NCBI GenBank assembly: GCA_964639245.1
Contig: CAZXCU010000004.1
Location: forward strand, 1-64,000
DNA from: SB15 sp964639245
Lineage (GTDB): Bacteria > Chloroflexota > Anaerolineae > Aggregatilineales > J027
DNA: 64,000 bases
Reading direction: 5' to 3'
In this document: piece after piece, positions 25,418 to 33,806 of the stretch
How positions within the stretch are numbered: position 1 is the first letter of the stretch
How the letters are laid out: each line of letters opens with the position of its first letter
Notes under the pieces: generated by a model
What the model saw: only the letters and a program-made list of their open reading frames with translations
Databases searched by the model: none
What the model was told of the DNA's origin: nothing
Position numbers and translations under genes: made by a program

Positions 25418-26641
25418 CTAGCCTTCGCTAGAGACCTGCAATTCGGCGGGGACTTCGACTTCGACCCATTCACCATCTTCGGCTTGGAAAATGGAAATGA
25501 CGGCGGAACCGCAGTCGCCATTTTCGTCACAGGTGATAATCCCGCTCAAACCTTCCAACCCTTCGGTGGCGCGAACGGCTTCGATGAGGGCTTCGCGGTC
25601 AATGACCAAGTTGCCAGCATCATCCAGCGTCGCCACTGCTTCCAACGCGGTGATAATCACAGCGGCGGAGTCAAAGGCTTGGGCGTGGAAGGGGCCGAGT
25701 TCATCGGGGGCTTGACCGAATTTTTCTTCGTAAATGGCATCAAATTCGGCGTTGTCTTCTTCGTTCCCAACCTGCGAACCAAAGGAGACATACGAACCTT
25801 CGGCAAAATCGCCCGCGAGGTCAAGGTAATCTTGGTTGTACACACCGTCATCGGAGAAGAAGATGGTGTCTTCCAAACCTACTTCGGCCATTTGTTCAAC
25901 AATCAAAGCCGCTTGGTTGGTGTAACCGCCCAAGTAAATGACATCAGGAGCCGCTTCAACGAAACCGGTCAGCAACGGACGGTAATCTTGTTCTTCGGGG
26001 TCAGTGGCTTCAAGGGTAATCACTGTACCACCCAGTTCTTCAAAGGTCGCGGCAACCGTTGAGGCCAAACCTTCACCATAGCTGGTGTTGTCGTGCAGCA
26101 CAACGATATTTTCGGCTTCCAGAACTTCGGAGATAAAACGACCCACAACCACACCCTGAATATTGTCATTGAAGGCAACACGGTTGGTAACGGTCAAACC
26201 ACGATTGGTAAATGCACCCGCCGTGGAGCTGGGGGAAACCATCGGAATACGAGCGGTTTCGTAAATTTCAGAGGCGGGAATGGAAGCACCGGAGCAAACA
26301 TGGCCCACGACACCGACAATGGCCGGGTCAGAGGCAAACAAGTTCGCAACACTGGTTGCGCCTTCGCCTGTGCAGAGGTCATCTTCAACAACGAGTTCAA
26401 CGGTGAATCCTTGCAGACCACCGGCTTCATTGTACAAATCCACCGCAACTTGAGCGCCTTGGGCAATATCCAAGCCGGGGGCGGGGATGATGTTGCTCAG
26501 GTCAGTTGCCAGCCCAATTTTGACTGTTTCACCAGCAGCAATCGTCACAACACCTTCTTCTTGACGGCGGGTGGAGGCCAAGACAGGGGTGGCTACCACT
26601 AAAGTTACTAAAACAAGTACCAGAAGTAACTTGCGAGACAT
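25418..26641 (-). CDS. Secreted amino-acid-binding protein, paralogue of the adjacent lipoprotein
   Basis: A 407-residue type I binding-fold receptor with a Sec signal (MSRKLLLVLVLVTLVVATPV, cleavage near LAS) and no lipobox. From about residue 40 it is nearly the same as the lipoprotein at 24008: IGLATDLSNIIPAPGLDIAQ, VVGHVCSGASIPASEIYETA, IFFSDDGVYNQDYLDLAGDF and a C-terminal LSGIITCDENGDCG. The pair is a tandem duplication in which one copy is lipid-anchored and the other not. A strong terminator follows it, so it is probably expressed at a high level on its own. AGGAG precedes the start. Confidence 0.92.
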   Translation of the reverse strand: MSRKLLLVLVLVTLVVATPVLASTRRQEEGVVTIAAGETVKIGLATDLSNIIPAPGLDIAQGAQVAVDLYNEAGGLQGFTVELVVEDDLCTGEGATSVANLFASDPAIVGVVGHVCSGASIPASEIYETARIPMVSPSSTAGAFTNRGLTVTNRVAFNDNIQGVVVGRFISEVLEAENIVVLHDNTSYGEGLASTVAATFEELGGTVITLEATDPEEQDYRPLLTGFVEAAPDVIYLGGYTNQAALIVEQMAEVGLEDTIFFSDDGVYNQDYLDLAGDFAEGSYVSFGSQVGNEEDNAEFDAIYEEKFGQAPDELGPFHAQAFDSAAVIITALEAVATLDDAGNLVIDREALIEAVRATEGLEGLSGIITCDENGDCGSAVISIFQAEDGEWVEVEVPAELQVSSEG

Positions 26642-26798
26642 AGAGTTTATCTCCTCAATTCACAAACAAATATTGAATACTGGCACATAGTACCATCGCT
26701 GGCTAAGTGTTGCCACAAATTCATGTACATTTTTTACAAATCCGGCTTGTACAAACCTTATTTTTAGCGACAATGAGACCGTTCAATTGAGGAAGCCC

Positions 26799-27926
26799 AT
26801 GCCCAATACCTTTGATTTGCAGGTCGGCGCAGTCGCTTTTGTTCGCGCTTTTGCAGAAGCCATCCCCACCTGTCAGCAAACTTTGTATGTCCAATTTTCC
26901 ACCTTTGAAGGCGATGCAAGCGGGCAAGCCTTTGCTGCGTTGTTGATTGACCGCGCTCAAAATGGCGTAGATGTGCGGGTATTGCTAGATTGTTACAGCG
27001 AAGTAGTGTTGAGCGACACCTACCCGATTTTTGTGCATAAACAAAAACAGGTGCAGCAGGAACGCGCCCAGACCCACCAACTGCTGGACACGATGCAAGC
27101 ACACGGGATTCAAATTCAACGCACTGCCCCGCCGGGATTTCTGGGGATGTATATGCTGCACCGTGACCACAAAAAAATGATTGTGATGGATGACCACACG
27201 GCCTTTGTGGGGGGAATTAATATTTCTGACCACAACTACGCATGGCACGATTTTATGGTCAAAATTCAGGGAACGCTGGTGCAAGATTTAAAAGAAGACT
27301 TTTGCTCCACTTGGCAGGGTAAAACAACAGTCTTTGATGTGCCTGTTCCCGATGGCGATTTCATCCTCAACCAATGCGCGGGACGCTACCCGATTTTTGA
27401 TGAGATTCTGGCGATGCTTGACCGTGCTGAAAAAAGTATCGTGATCGAATCACCGTATTTGTTGGGCGACAAAATGGAAAATGCCTTATTTGATGCGGCG
27501 TGGCGCGGGGTCAAAATTAGCCTCATCCTGCCCTACCAGAGCAACAAATGGATTTATCGCTTCTGGGTACAGACTTTACGCCGTCATCTCACCCACCCGA
27601 ATATCACTATTTATGGATTTCGGGGGGAACACGACATGACCCATGCCAAATTGGTGCTGGTGGATGACCGATGGGCAACCTTTGGCTCATTAAATATGTT
27701 TGAGTTGGAAGGCGCAACCCAGAAAGAACTAAACGTTTTTACCAGCAACACGGAATTCATCGCCCAATTGCAAACCCTCATCCAAAATGACCTCCAACAA
27801 AGTGCAATTTTGCCACCGCCGCGCACTGCTTGGGGACGTTTTACCTACCGTATGGCAGTCACTTTTTTTGAACGCTGGAATCAACGACTGCTCCAAGATG
27901 AACACTGGAAGGCAACCTATTGCTAA
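26799..27926 (+). CDS. Phospholipase D-family protein, cardiolipin-synthase-like
   Basis: A 375-residue protein with two HxKx4D (HKD) motifs, as in bacterial cardiolipin and phosphatidyl transferases: His124-Lys126-Asp131 and His282-Lys284-Asp289, each followed by the usual Gly/Ser-Asn pattern (FVGGINIS, FGSLNMFE). The ATG at 26799 has GAGGAAG four bases upstream; a TTG at 26787 is also in frame. It lacks the two N-terminal membrane helices of Cls from E. coli, resembling ClsB-type enzymes. The next gene overlaps its end. Membrane phospholipid synthesis is the likely role, but nuclease or other PLD roles cannot be ruled out. Confidence 0.85.
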   Translation: MPNTFDLQVGAVAFVRAFAEAIPTCQQTLYVQFSTFEGDASGQAFAALLIDRAQNGVDVRVLLDCYSEVVLSDTYPIFVHKQKQVQQERAQTHQLLDTMQAHGIQIQRTAPPGFLGMYMLHRDHKKMIVMDDHTAFVGGINISDHNYAWHDFMVKIQGTLVQDLKEDFCSTWQGKTTVFDVPVPDGDFILNQCAGRYPIFDEILAMLDRAEKSIVIESPYLLGDKMENALFDAAWRGVKISLILPYQSNKWIYRFWVQTLRRHLTHPNITIYGFRGEHDMTHAKLVLVDDRWATFGSLNMFELEGATQKELNVFTSNTEFIAQLQTLIQNDLQQSAILPPPRTAWGRFTYRMAVTFFERWNQRLLQDEHWKATYC

Positions 27927-28657
27927 ATCGCTATCGCATTGAAATAAAATATGCCCTGCTGACTTTTGTGTTGATGGGTGGTCTGGTTGCGCTTGCCCAT
28001 TATGATGCGTTTGCATGGCTGGACACGACCTTTGACGATTTTCTCCGATGGATTGAACGGTTGGGGTTTGTGGGCATGTTTTTTATCGCTCTCATTGGCA
28101 ATTCCTCGTTGCTAATTCAAGTCCCCTACAATGTCCCAATGCTATCGGCGGCACTGAACGGGGCCAGTTTGCCCATGATGCTGCTGTTAGGGCTGGGTTC
28201 CGGGATCGGTTCGGGCTTAGGTGAAATTATCTCCTATACGATTGCCGATAAAATTTTGGCGCAAAACCCCGATTTGACCCAAAGCCGGTTGTATCGGTGG
28301 GTGGATTATCAGGTCAAAAATCGTCCACGCCTGATTCCGGTGATCATTTTTGTGTGGGGTGCAACCGTCATCCCTGATGATACGGTGATTATTCCGCTTG
28401 CATTGGTGAAATATGGGGTGAAGAAAATTGCCCCGCCCTTGTTCATTTCTAAGATTGTACATAATTTTGTCGTGAGTTTGCTTTTCTACTATGCGACCGA
28501 TTTTATGGCGCAGCGCATTTCTACCGAAGTGAAGACGGATCTGGCGCTGGGTATTTTGGTGGTGTTCATCTTGGTCATTTTTTATCAGGTGGAAAAAGCC
28601 AAAACCCTGACCAACGGCTTTAGAACACAGGTAGCGGCGGTTCCGGTAGATAATTAA
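27920..28657 (+). CDS. VTT/DedA-like membrane protein
   Basis: A 245-residue polytopic protein with about five or six hydrophobic stretches. The segment GLGSGIGSGLGEIISYTIAD near 90-110, with glycine-rich turns and an acidic residue, followed by RPRLIPVIIFVWGATVIPDD near 133-152, resembles VTT (DedA/TMEM41-type) proteins, which move lipids across membranes. The start is TTG at 27920 with GGAAGG six bases upstream, overlapping the stop of the phospholipase-D gene by seven bases. That close coupling with a phospholipid-modifying enzyme agrees with a lipid-related role. The assignment is moderate. Confidence 0.6.
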   Translation: MLNRYRIEIKYALLTFVLMGGLVALAHYDAFAWLDTTFDDFLRWIERLGFVGMFFIALIGNSSLLIQVPYNVPMLSAALNGASLPMMLLLGLGSGIGSGLGEIISYTIADKILAQNPDLTQSRLYRWVDYQVKNRPRLIPVIIFVWGATVIPDDTVIIPLALVKYGVKKIAPPLFISKIVHNFVVSLLFYYATDFMAQRISTEVKTDLALGILVVFILVIFYQVEKAKTLTNGFRTQVAAVPVDN

Positions 28658-28694
28658 ACCCCTGCGCCATGAAATTTTTGTTTTTCCAATCGCA

Positions 28695-28723
28695 TTGCCA
28701 AGCCCCAATCGCTGCGATATACT
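28695..28723 (+). promoter_or_regulatory. Sigma-70-type promoter for the nuo operon
   Basis: TTGCCA (-35, 28695-28700) and TATACT (-10, 28718-28723) are separated by exactly 17 bases. Transcription would begin near 28730, leaving a leader of about 88 bases before nuoA. It is the only good match in the 160-base gap. Confidence 0.6.
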
Positions 28724-28817
28724 CTCGTTCGATTTATCACAAGTGAGTTTTAGCCAAGTTAAAGAACGCTTTCACACAGGTTTTGAGTGTTCGATTGTAT
28801 TTTAAGGAGTGCTGTTC

Positions 28818-29177
28818 ATGGAACTGAACGAGTGGGCTTTTATTGGAGCCTTCTTCATGCTTTCGTGGATTTTTCCAATAGCACCCATTGTTGCCAACAA
28901 ATTGCTTGCACCTAACCGTCCGACCCCTATCAAGACGGACACTTACGAGTGCGGCGTAGAAACTGTCGGCGATACATGGGTACAGTTCAAGGTGCAGTAT
29001 TACCTGCTGGCGCTGGTCTTCCTCGTCTTCGATGTAGAAATGGTGCTGCTGTTCCCATGGGCAGTGGCCTACAACGATCTGGGGATGTTCGCGTTTTTGG
29101 CAGGTGGGGTGTTTATCCTGCTGCTGTTGGAAGGTCTGGTCTATGCGTGGCGCAAAGGCGCTTTGGAGTGGGCATAA
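28818..29177 (+). CDS. nuoA: NADH-quinone oxidoreductase subunit A
   Basis: Small membrane subunit of complex I (119 residues), with three hydrophobic segments. The conserved TYECGVE motif near residues 43-49 lies in the first loop, which contacts the quinone site, and FDVEMVLLFPWA near 74-85 is the family's second marker. The frame is open from a GTG at 28809, but ATG 28818 has AAGGAG eight bases upstream. It is first in an eight-gene run of membrane-arm subunits; nuoB, C and D, which usually follow nuoA, are not here. Confidence 0.95.
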   Translation: MELNEWAFIGAFFMLSWIFPIAPIVANKLLAPNRPTPIKTDTYECGVETVGDTWVQFKVQYYLLALVFLVFDVEMVLLFPWAVAYNDLGMFAFLAGGVFILLLLEGLVYAWRKGALEWA

Positions 29178-29180
29178 ATT

Positions 29181-30410
29181 ATGGTTGAACTTTTAACAGA
29201 TGCAGGTGCGAGCCAAGGGCTTGCCGAATTTATCACCACGATTATCACGGTGTTGGTAGTGGCAACCATTCCACTACTGATTCCAATTTTTACCATCTGG
29301 TTGGAACGGAAGGCCTCTGCCCGTTTTCAAGACCGCGTTGGGCCGAATCGGGTTGGCCCCTATGGGTTGCTCCAATCTATCGCTGATGTGCTTAAACTGC
29401 TGACTAAAGAAGCCATTACGCCGCGAAATGCCGACAAGGTGGTGTTTTTCATCGCACCCATTTTGATGGTCATTTCGGTAGTGCTGATTGTGGCGGTCAT
29501 TCCAGTAGGGGAAAATCTGGCCCCCGCCGATTTGAGCATTGGCGTGCTGTACATCATCTCCGTGTCGTCCTTAGGGACGATTGCTATTTTGATGGCGGGA
29601 TGGGGCAGCAACAATAAATATGCCTTACTCGGTGCATTCCGTGTGATGGCGCAGTTGGTGAGCTACGAAGTACCGATGGTGCTGGCGCTGTTAGTGCCGG
29701 TGATGCTATCGGGAACAATGCGGGTGAATGGGATTATTGATGCCCAAGAAAACATCTGGTTTTTCTTTTATGTTCCCATTACCGCGCTGATTTTCTTCAT
29801 TTCCTCCACCGCCGAAGTCGGACGGCAGCCCTTTGACCTGCTGGAAGCGGAATCGGAAATTGTGGCGGGTTTCAACATTGAATACGGCGGGATGCAATTT
29901 GCCATGCTGTACTTGGGCGAATGGCTGCACGCGGTGTTGATTTGTGTGATTACCGCGCTGCTTTTCTTTGGTGGTTGGGATGGCCCCGGCGCGGAAGATG
30001 CGATTTTGACCCTGCCCATCATCAATCTTGACCTGCCGATTCTGGGCATTGTGTATCTGTCTATCAAATCCTTTTTGATTTACTTTGTGCATATGTGGGT
30101 TCGGTTCACCGTGCCGCGCTTGCGGATTGACCATCTGATGAGCTTCAACTGGAAATTCCTTGTTCCGGTGAGCGTGTTCAATCTCCTGTTTGTGGCGTTC
30201 GCGTGGAAGGCCATGCCCCAACCGGATGGCAGTGGCTTGGTGGATGAACTACCGCGAGCCTTGGTGGTGCTGGCGGCAAATGTGGCGCTGGCGGTGGCGG
30301 TGTTCGCGCTCATCCGCAATTATGCCCGCCGCGAACGTACCAAAGTCGAAGGTCTGGTAGACGAAACCGTGTATACAACGGTTGCGCCCTCTGCGGCAGT
30401 GGGCGATTAG
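29181..30410 (+). CDS. nuoH: NADH-quinone oxidoreductase subunit H
   Basis: Polytopic subunit at the joint between the peripheral and membrane arms, forming part of the quinone tunnel. The 409 residues include the signature WLERKASARFQDRVGPNRVG near 37-56, AEVGRQPFDLLEAESEIVAG near 210-229 and FVHMWVRFTVPRLRIDHLM near 300-318. The acidic residues of the E-channel region are present. It starts 3 bases after the nuoA stop, so nuoBCDEFG, which lie between A and H in many operons, have been removed to another locus. Confidence 0.96.
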   Translation: MVELLTDAGASQGLAEFITTIITVLVVATIPLLIPIFTIWLERKASARFQDRVGPNRVGPYGLLQSIADVLKLLTKEAITPRNADKVVFFIAPILMVISVVLIVAVIPVGENLAPADLSIGVLYIISVSSLGTIAILMAGWGSNNKYALLGAFRVMAQLVSYEVPMVLALLVPVMLSGTMRVNGIIDAQENIWFFFYVPITALIFFISSTAEVGRQPFDLLEAESEIVAGFNIEYGGMQFAMLYLGEWLHAVLICVITALLFFGGWDGPGAEDAILTLPIINLDLPILGIVYLSIKSFLIYFVHMWVRFTVPRLRIDHLMSFNWKFLVPVSVFNLLFVAFAWKAMPQPDGSGLVDELPRALVVLAANVALAVAVFALIRNYARRERTKVEGLVDETVYTTVAPSAAVGD

Positions 30411-30419
30411 GAGAGTCCG

Positions 30420-30986
30420 ATGGAATTAACTTACGAAAGTGTTGCATTTTTTATCTTTGCCCTCACCACACTCGGCGGCGGGATCATGGTGGTCACGGAT
30501 GAAAATTTGTTTCATGCGTCACTCTACCTGCTGTTGACCTTGTTCGGGGTGGCAGGGTTGTTCGTGCTGCTGGTTGCGCCGTTCCTTGCCGCCATTCAAG
30601 TGCTGGTCTACATGGGCGCAATCGGGATTCTGGTGATTTTTGCCATCATGCTCACACGCGGCATGATGAAAATGGAGCGCATCTACAATTCCCAAGTGGC
30701 AAGTGCGGCTGTTGTAGCCGTCCTGCTGTTTGTGGCGCTGGCGGTCACGCTCACCCCGATTGTGGATGAACTGGGGATTGATGAAATCGCCGAGGTCAAC
30801 GCCGAACTGACCGATGACCCCTTGATTGAGACCGATGATTTGAACTACGAAAATGATACCGTCGGCGAATTCGGGCGGGTCATCGCAGACCGTAACGGGT
30901 TTGTGCTGCCGTTTGAAGTGGCTTCGCTGCTGCTCACCGCCGCGATGATCGGGGCGATTGTCGTTGCCCGCGAAGATGAGGCATAG
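30420..30986 (+). CDS. nuoJ: NADH-quinone oxidoreductase subunit J
   Basis: Membrane subunit of 188 residues. Characteristic segments are GGGIMVVTDENLFHASLYLL near 20-39 and QVLVYMGAIGILVIFAIML near 60-78, the helix with a pi-bulge that controls coupling. An acidic loop (near 115-150, many Asp/Glu) follows helix 4, and a final helix contains LLLTAAMIGAIVVARE. A GGAG-type ribosome site precedes the ATG. It begins 9 bases after nuoH. Confidence 0.94.
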   Translation: MELTYESVAFFIFALTTLGGGIMVVTDENLFHASLYLLLTLFGVAGLFVLLVAPFLAAIQVLVYMGAIGILVIFAIMLTRGMMKMERIYNSQVASAAVVAVLLFVALAVTLTPIVDELGIDEIAEVNAELTDDPLIETDDLNYENDTVGEFGRVIADRNGFVLPFEVASLLLTAAMIGAIVVAREDEA

Positions 30987-30997
30987 GAGAAAACGCG

Positions 30998-31306
30998 ATG
31001 GTGCCGTTATATATGTACCTTGTCGTGTCTGCCGCCCTATTTTGTATTGGCGTGTTCGGGGTGCTGTCCCGCCGAAATGCGATTGCCATTTTGATGGGCA
31101 TTGAACTGATGCTCAACGCCGCCAATATTAATCTGGTCGCATTTTGGCGCTATGTGGCTGCCCCCGAAATCAACGGGCAGGTGTTTGCCGCCTTTGTGTT
31201 TGTCGTGGCTGCTGCCGAAGCTGCGGTAGGGCTGGCGTTGATTATTTCGGTGTATCGTAACCGGAATACCGTTGAAGCTGAAGATATTAACTTGTTGAAG
31301 TGGTAA
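30998..31306 (+). CDS. nuoK: NADH-quinone oxidoreductase subunit K
   Basis: A 102-residue three-helix subunit homologous to MrpC. The two conserved glutamates of the proton path are seen in GIELMLNAANINLVAF (near 35-50) and AAAEAAVGLALIISVYR (near 71-87). GAGAAAA precedes the ATG, 11 bases after nuoJ. Length and motifs are normal. Confidence 0.95.
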   Translation: MVPLYMYLVVSAALFCIGVFGVLSRRNAIAILMGIELMLNAANINLVAFWRYVAAPEINGQVFAAFVFVVAAAEAAVGLALIISVYRNRNTVEAEDINLLKW

Positions 31307-31316
31307 GGGAAACTCT

Positions 31317-33797
31317 ATGGACTTTAACCCATTAGACCCGAACTACCTGCCTTGGCTGATTCCTGTTCCGCCTTTGCTGTCCTTTGTTTTGATTGTGCTG
31401 TTCACGGGACGGAGCAAATTTACCAGCCATGTTATCGCGCTTTCGGCTGTCCTGATTTCATGGATTTTAAGCTGGGGTGTATACCTGCGGGTAGCACATG
31501 GTATTGAGGATTTTGGCGCGGTAGCCTACGGAAGCAGCATAGATTGGCTGAATCTGGGCGAAACCGTCTTTAAGATGGGCGTGGCTGTTGACCCCTTAAC
31601 CGCCATCATGCTGTTTATGGTGCCGATAGCCATGTTGATGATTTTCATTTACAGCATCGGCTATATGAACGCCTATCCGTTGGACGACGCGCACCAAAAG
31701 CGAAATTCACGCTTTTTTGCTTATTTAAGTCTGTTTGCGGGCGCGATGCTGACGCTGGTGGTGGCGGACAACCTGCTGCTGCTGTTTGTCGGCTGGGAAG
31801 TGATGGGCTTGTGTTCCTATCTGCTGATTGGCTTTTTGTTCGAGAAAAAGAGTGCCTATCAAGCAGCTGTCAAAGCCTTCATGACCACCCGTATCGCGGA
31901 TGTGTTGATGCTGGTCGGGATTGGCTATCTGTATGCCATGACCGGAACGCTCAACTTCCGTGAAATTCTCCGCAGTGAAGAAACCCTGCACATGTTGTCC
32001 ACCACCGATGCACCCCTGTTTGGGATGAGTGCCGCGGCGCTCATCGGCATTTTGCTGGTGATTGGTACGATTGGGAAATCTTCCCAATTTCCCCTGCATG
32101 TGTGGCTGCCAGACGCGATGGAAGGCCCAACCCCTGTGAGCGCGATGATCCATGCGGCTGCGATGGTCTCCGCCGGGGTGTACATGATTATTCGCATGTA
32201 CCCCTTGCTTTCGGCAGGTGGCAATCCTCACGCTGGCGATTACACCGAACCGATGATTTTAATGGGGGTGGTCGGGTCATTTACGGCCTTATTCGCGGCG
32301 GTACTCGGTGTGGGACAAGATGATGTCAAGCGCGTGCTGGCCTATTCGACCATTTCACAGCTTGGCTTTATGGTTGCCGCGCTGGGGATTGGTGCGTATG
32401 TCGCTGCCGCCTTCCACCTGATTACCCATGCGTTTTTCAAAGCGCTGTTGTTTATGAGTTCCGGCGCGGTCATTCATGCGATGGAACACGGGGAACATCA
32501 CGCCCACGCCCATCATGGACACGACGACGGACATGGGCATGACCATCACGATGCTCATGGTCATGACTCACATGGTCATGGACACGAAGCCGTGCCTGCG
32601 GGTGTTTACGGTCAGCTTCATGCCTTTGAAAATGAACCCCTGCCCGAATGGAATACCACCATGGTGCCTGACGGAATCGTGCTGGATTACGTGGCAGACC
32701 CGAACAATATGCGTCATATGGGCGGGTTACTGACCCGTATTCCGGTCACAGCCATTACCTTCCTCATCGGCGGGTTGAGTTTGGCGGGCTTCCCCTTAGT
32801 GACAGCAGGCTTCTGGTCAAAAGATGAAATTCTGGCGGATGCACTGCTGGCGGGAACCAAAGATGGTAATTTCTACTGGCTGCATATTCTAGTGTTTGTC
32901 TCGCTGGTGATTGCGGCAACTTTCACCGCGTTCTATACCGGACGGCAGTGGTTGATGACCTTCTGGGGCAAACCGCGCAGTGAAGCTGCCAAACATGCAA
33001 CGCTGATGGCGGGCGGAGTGGACGACCACAAACTTTCCGAAATTCGTCCATTTGAACGCTGGCAAAAAGTCTTGTTTGACGATGACTATGTGGAACCCCA
33101 TTTGCGCGGGAAGTCGCCGGTGCAAAAATTCTTGGCAGTCTACAAAGACTCCTTCCCGATGCAACTGCCCTTGGTGATTTTGAGCTTCTTCGCACTGACA
33201 GCAGGTTTTGTGGGGATTCATCCCGATTTCTGGGTACTGCAAGTCTTTACCGGTGGCAACAACTACTTCAAAAATTTCCTTGCGCCTACCCTCATCGAAA
33301 AAATCGAAGTGCCAGAATTTAGCCTTGTGCCGGTGCTGTTTTCATTTGCAGCAGCGTTGGGCGGGTTAACCGCCGCGTGGTTTGTCTACGGAGCAAAACC
33401 GCTAACCGAAGGCCAAATTGACCCGGTGCATCAGCGCATTGGCGATAACCTGTGGGGAGCGCTGCAAAACCGCTTCTTCCTCGATAATGGGATGCTGCGG
33501 ACGTTGTACGTGCCGTTTGAATGGTTCGGACGGAATGTCACCTACCGCATGATTGATAAGGAAACACTGGACAGCCTGCTGACTGAAATCGCCAACACCG
33601 CGAATAATATCGGTGAACTCATTAAACGCTTTAACTATGTGGTGATTGATGGCGTGGGTGATGGCATTCCACAGTTGATTGGACAATTCGGCAGTTGGTT
33701 CAGAAACGTCCAAAGCGGGCGTGTCCAACAGTATATGCTATTCGTAGCGGCGGCGGCGTTGGTGCTGGGTTCGCTGCTGGTTGCGCTGGCGCTATAA
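31317..33797 (+). CDS. nuoL: NADH-quinone oxidoreductase subunit L with His-rich insertion and long C-terminal connector
   Basis: The distal antiporter-like subunit of complex I, 826 residues against about 610-660 in common forms. Core motifs are intact: LFVGWEVMGLCSYLLIGF near 154-171 (Glu), GKSSQFPLHVWLPDAMEGPT near 255-274 (Lys) and HAFFKALLFMSSGAVIHAM. Two additions stand out. A His/Asp/Gly-rich segment near residues 386-424 carries over fifteen histidines after helix 12. The C-terminal stretch (~720-810) that should form the lateral helix HL is about 25-30 residues longer than I recall for E. coli. Such lengthening suits a membrane arm with an additional NuoM, which the operon has. Confidence 0.95.
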   Translation: MDFNPLDPNYLPWLIPVPPLLSFVLIVLFTGRSKFTSHVIALSAVLISWILSWGVYLRVAHGIEDFGAVAYGSSIDWLNLGETVFKMGVAVDPLTAIMLFMVPIAMLMIFIYSIGYMNAYPLDDAHQKRNSRFFAYLSLFAGAMLTLVVADNLLLLFVGWEVMGLCSYLLIGFLFEKKSAYQAAVKAFMTTRIADVLMLVGIGYLYAMTGTLNFREILRSEETLHMLSTTDAPLFGMSAAALIGILLVIGTIGKSSQFPLHVWLPDAMEGPTPVSAMIHAAAMVSAGVYMIIRMYPLLSAGGNPHAGDYTEPMILMGVVGSFTALFAAVLGVGQDDVKRVLAYSTISQLGFMVAALGIGAYVAAAFHLITHAFFKALLFMSSGAVIHAMEHGEHHAHAHHGHDDGHGHDHHDAHGHDSHGHGHEAVPAGVYGQLHAFENEPLPEWNTTMVPDGIVLDYVADPNNMRHMGGLLTRIPVTAITFLIGGLSLAGFPLVTAGFWSKDEILADALLAGTKDGNFYWLHILVFVSLVIAATFTAFYTGRQWLMTFWGKPRSEAAKHATLMAGGVDDHKLSEIRPFERWQKVLFDDDYVEPHLRGKSPVQKFLAVYKDSFPMQLPLVILSFFALTAGFVGIHPDFWVLQVFTGGNNYFKNFLAPTLIEKIEVPEFSLVPVLFSFAAALGGLTAAWFVYGAKPLTEGQIDPVHQRIGDNLWGALQNRFFLDNGMLRTLYVPFEWFGRNVTYRMIDKETLDSLLTEIANTANNIGELIKRFNYVVIDGVGDGIPQLIGQFGSWFRNVQSGRVQQYMLFVAAAALVLGSLLVALAL

Positions 33798-33806
33798 GGG
33801 GAAACT

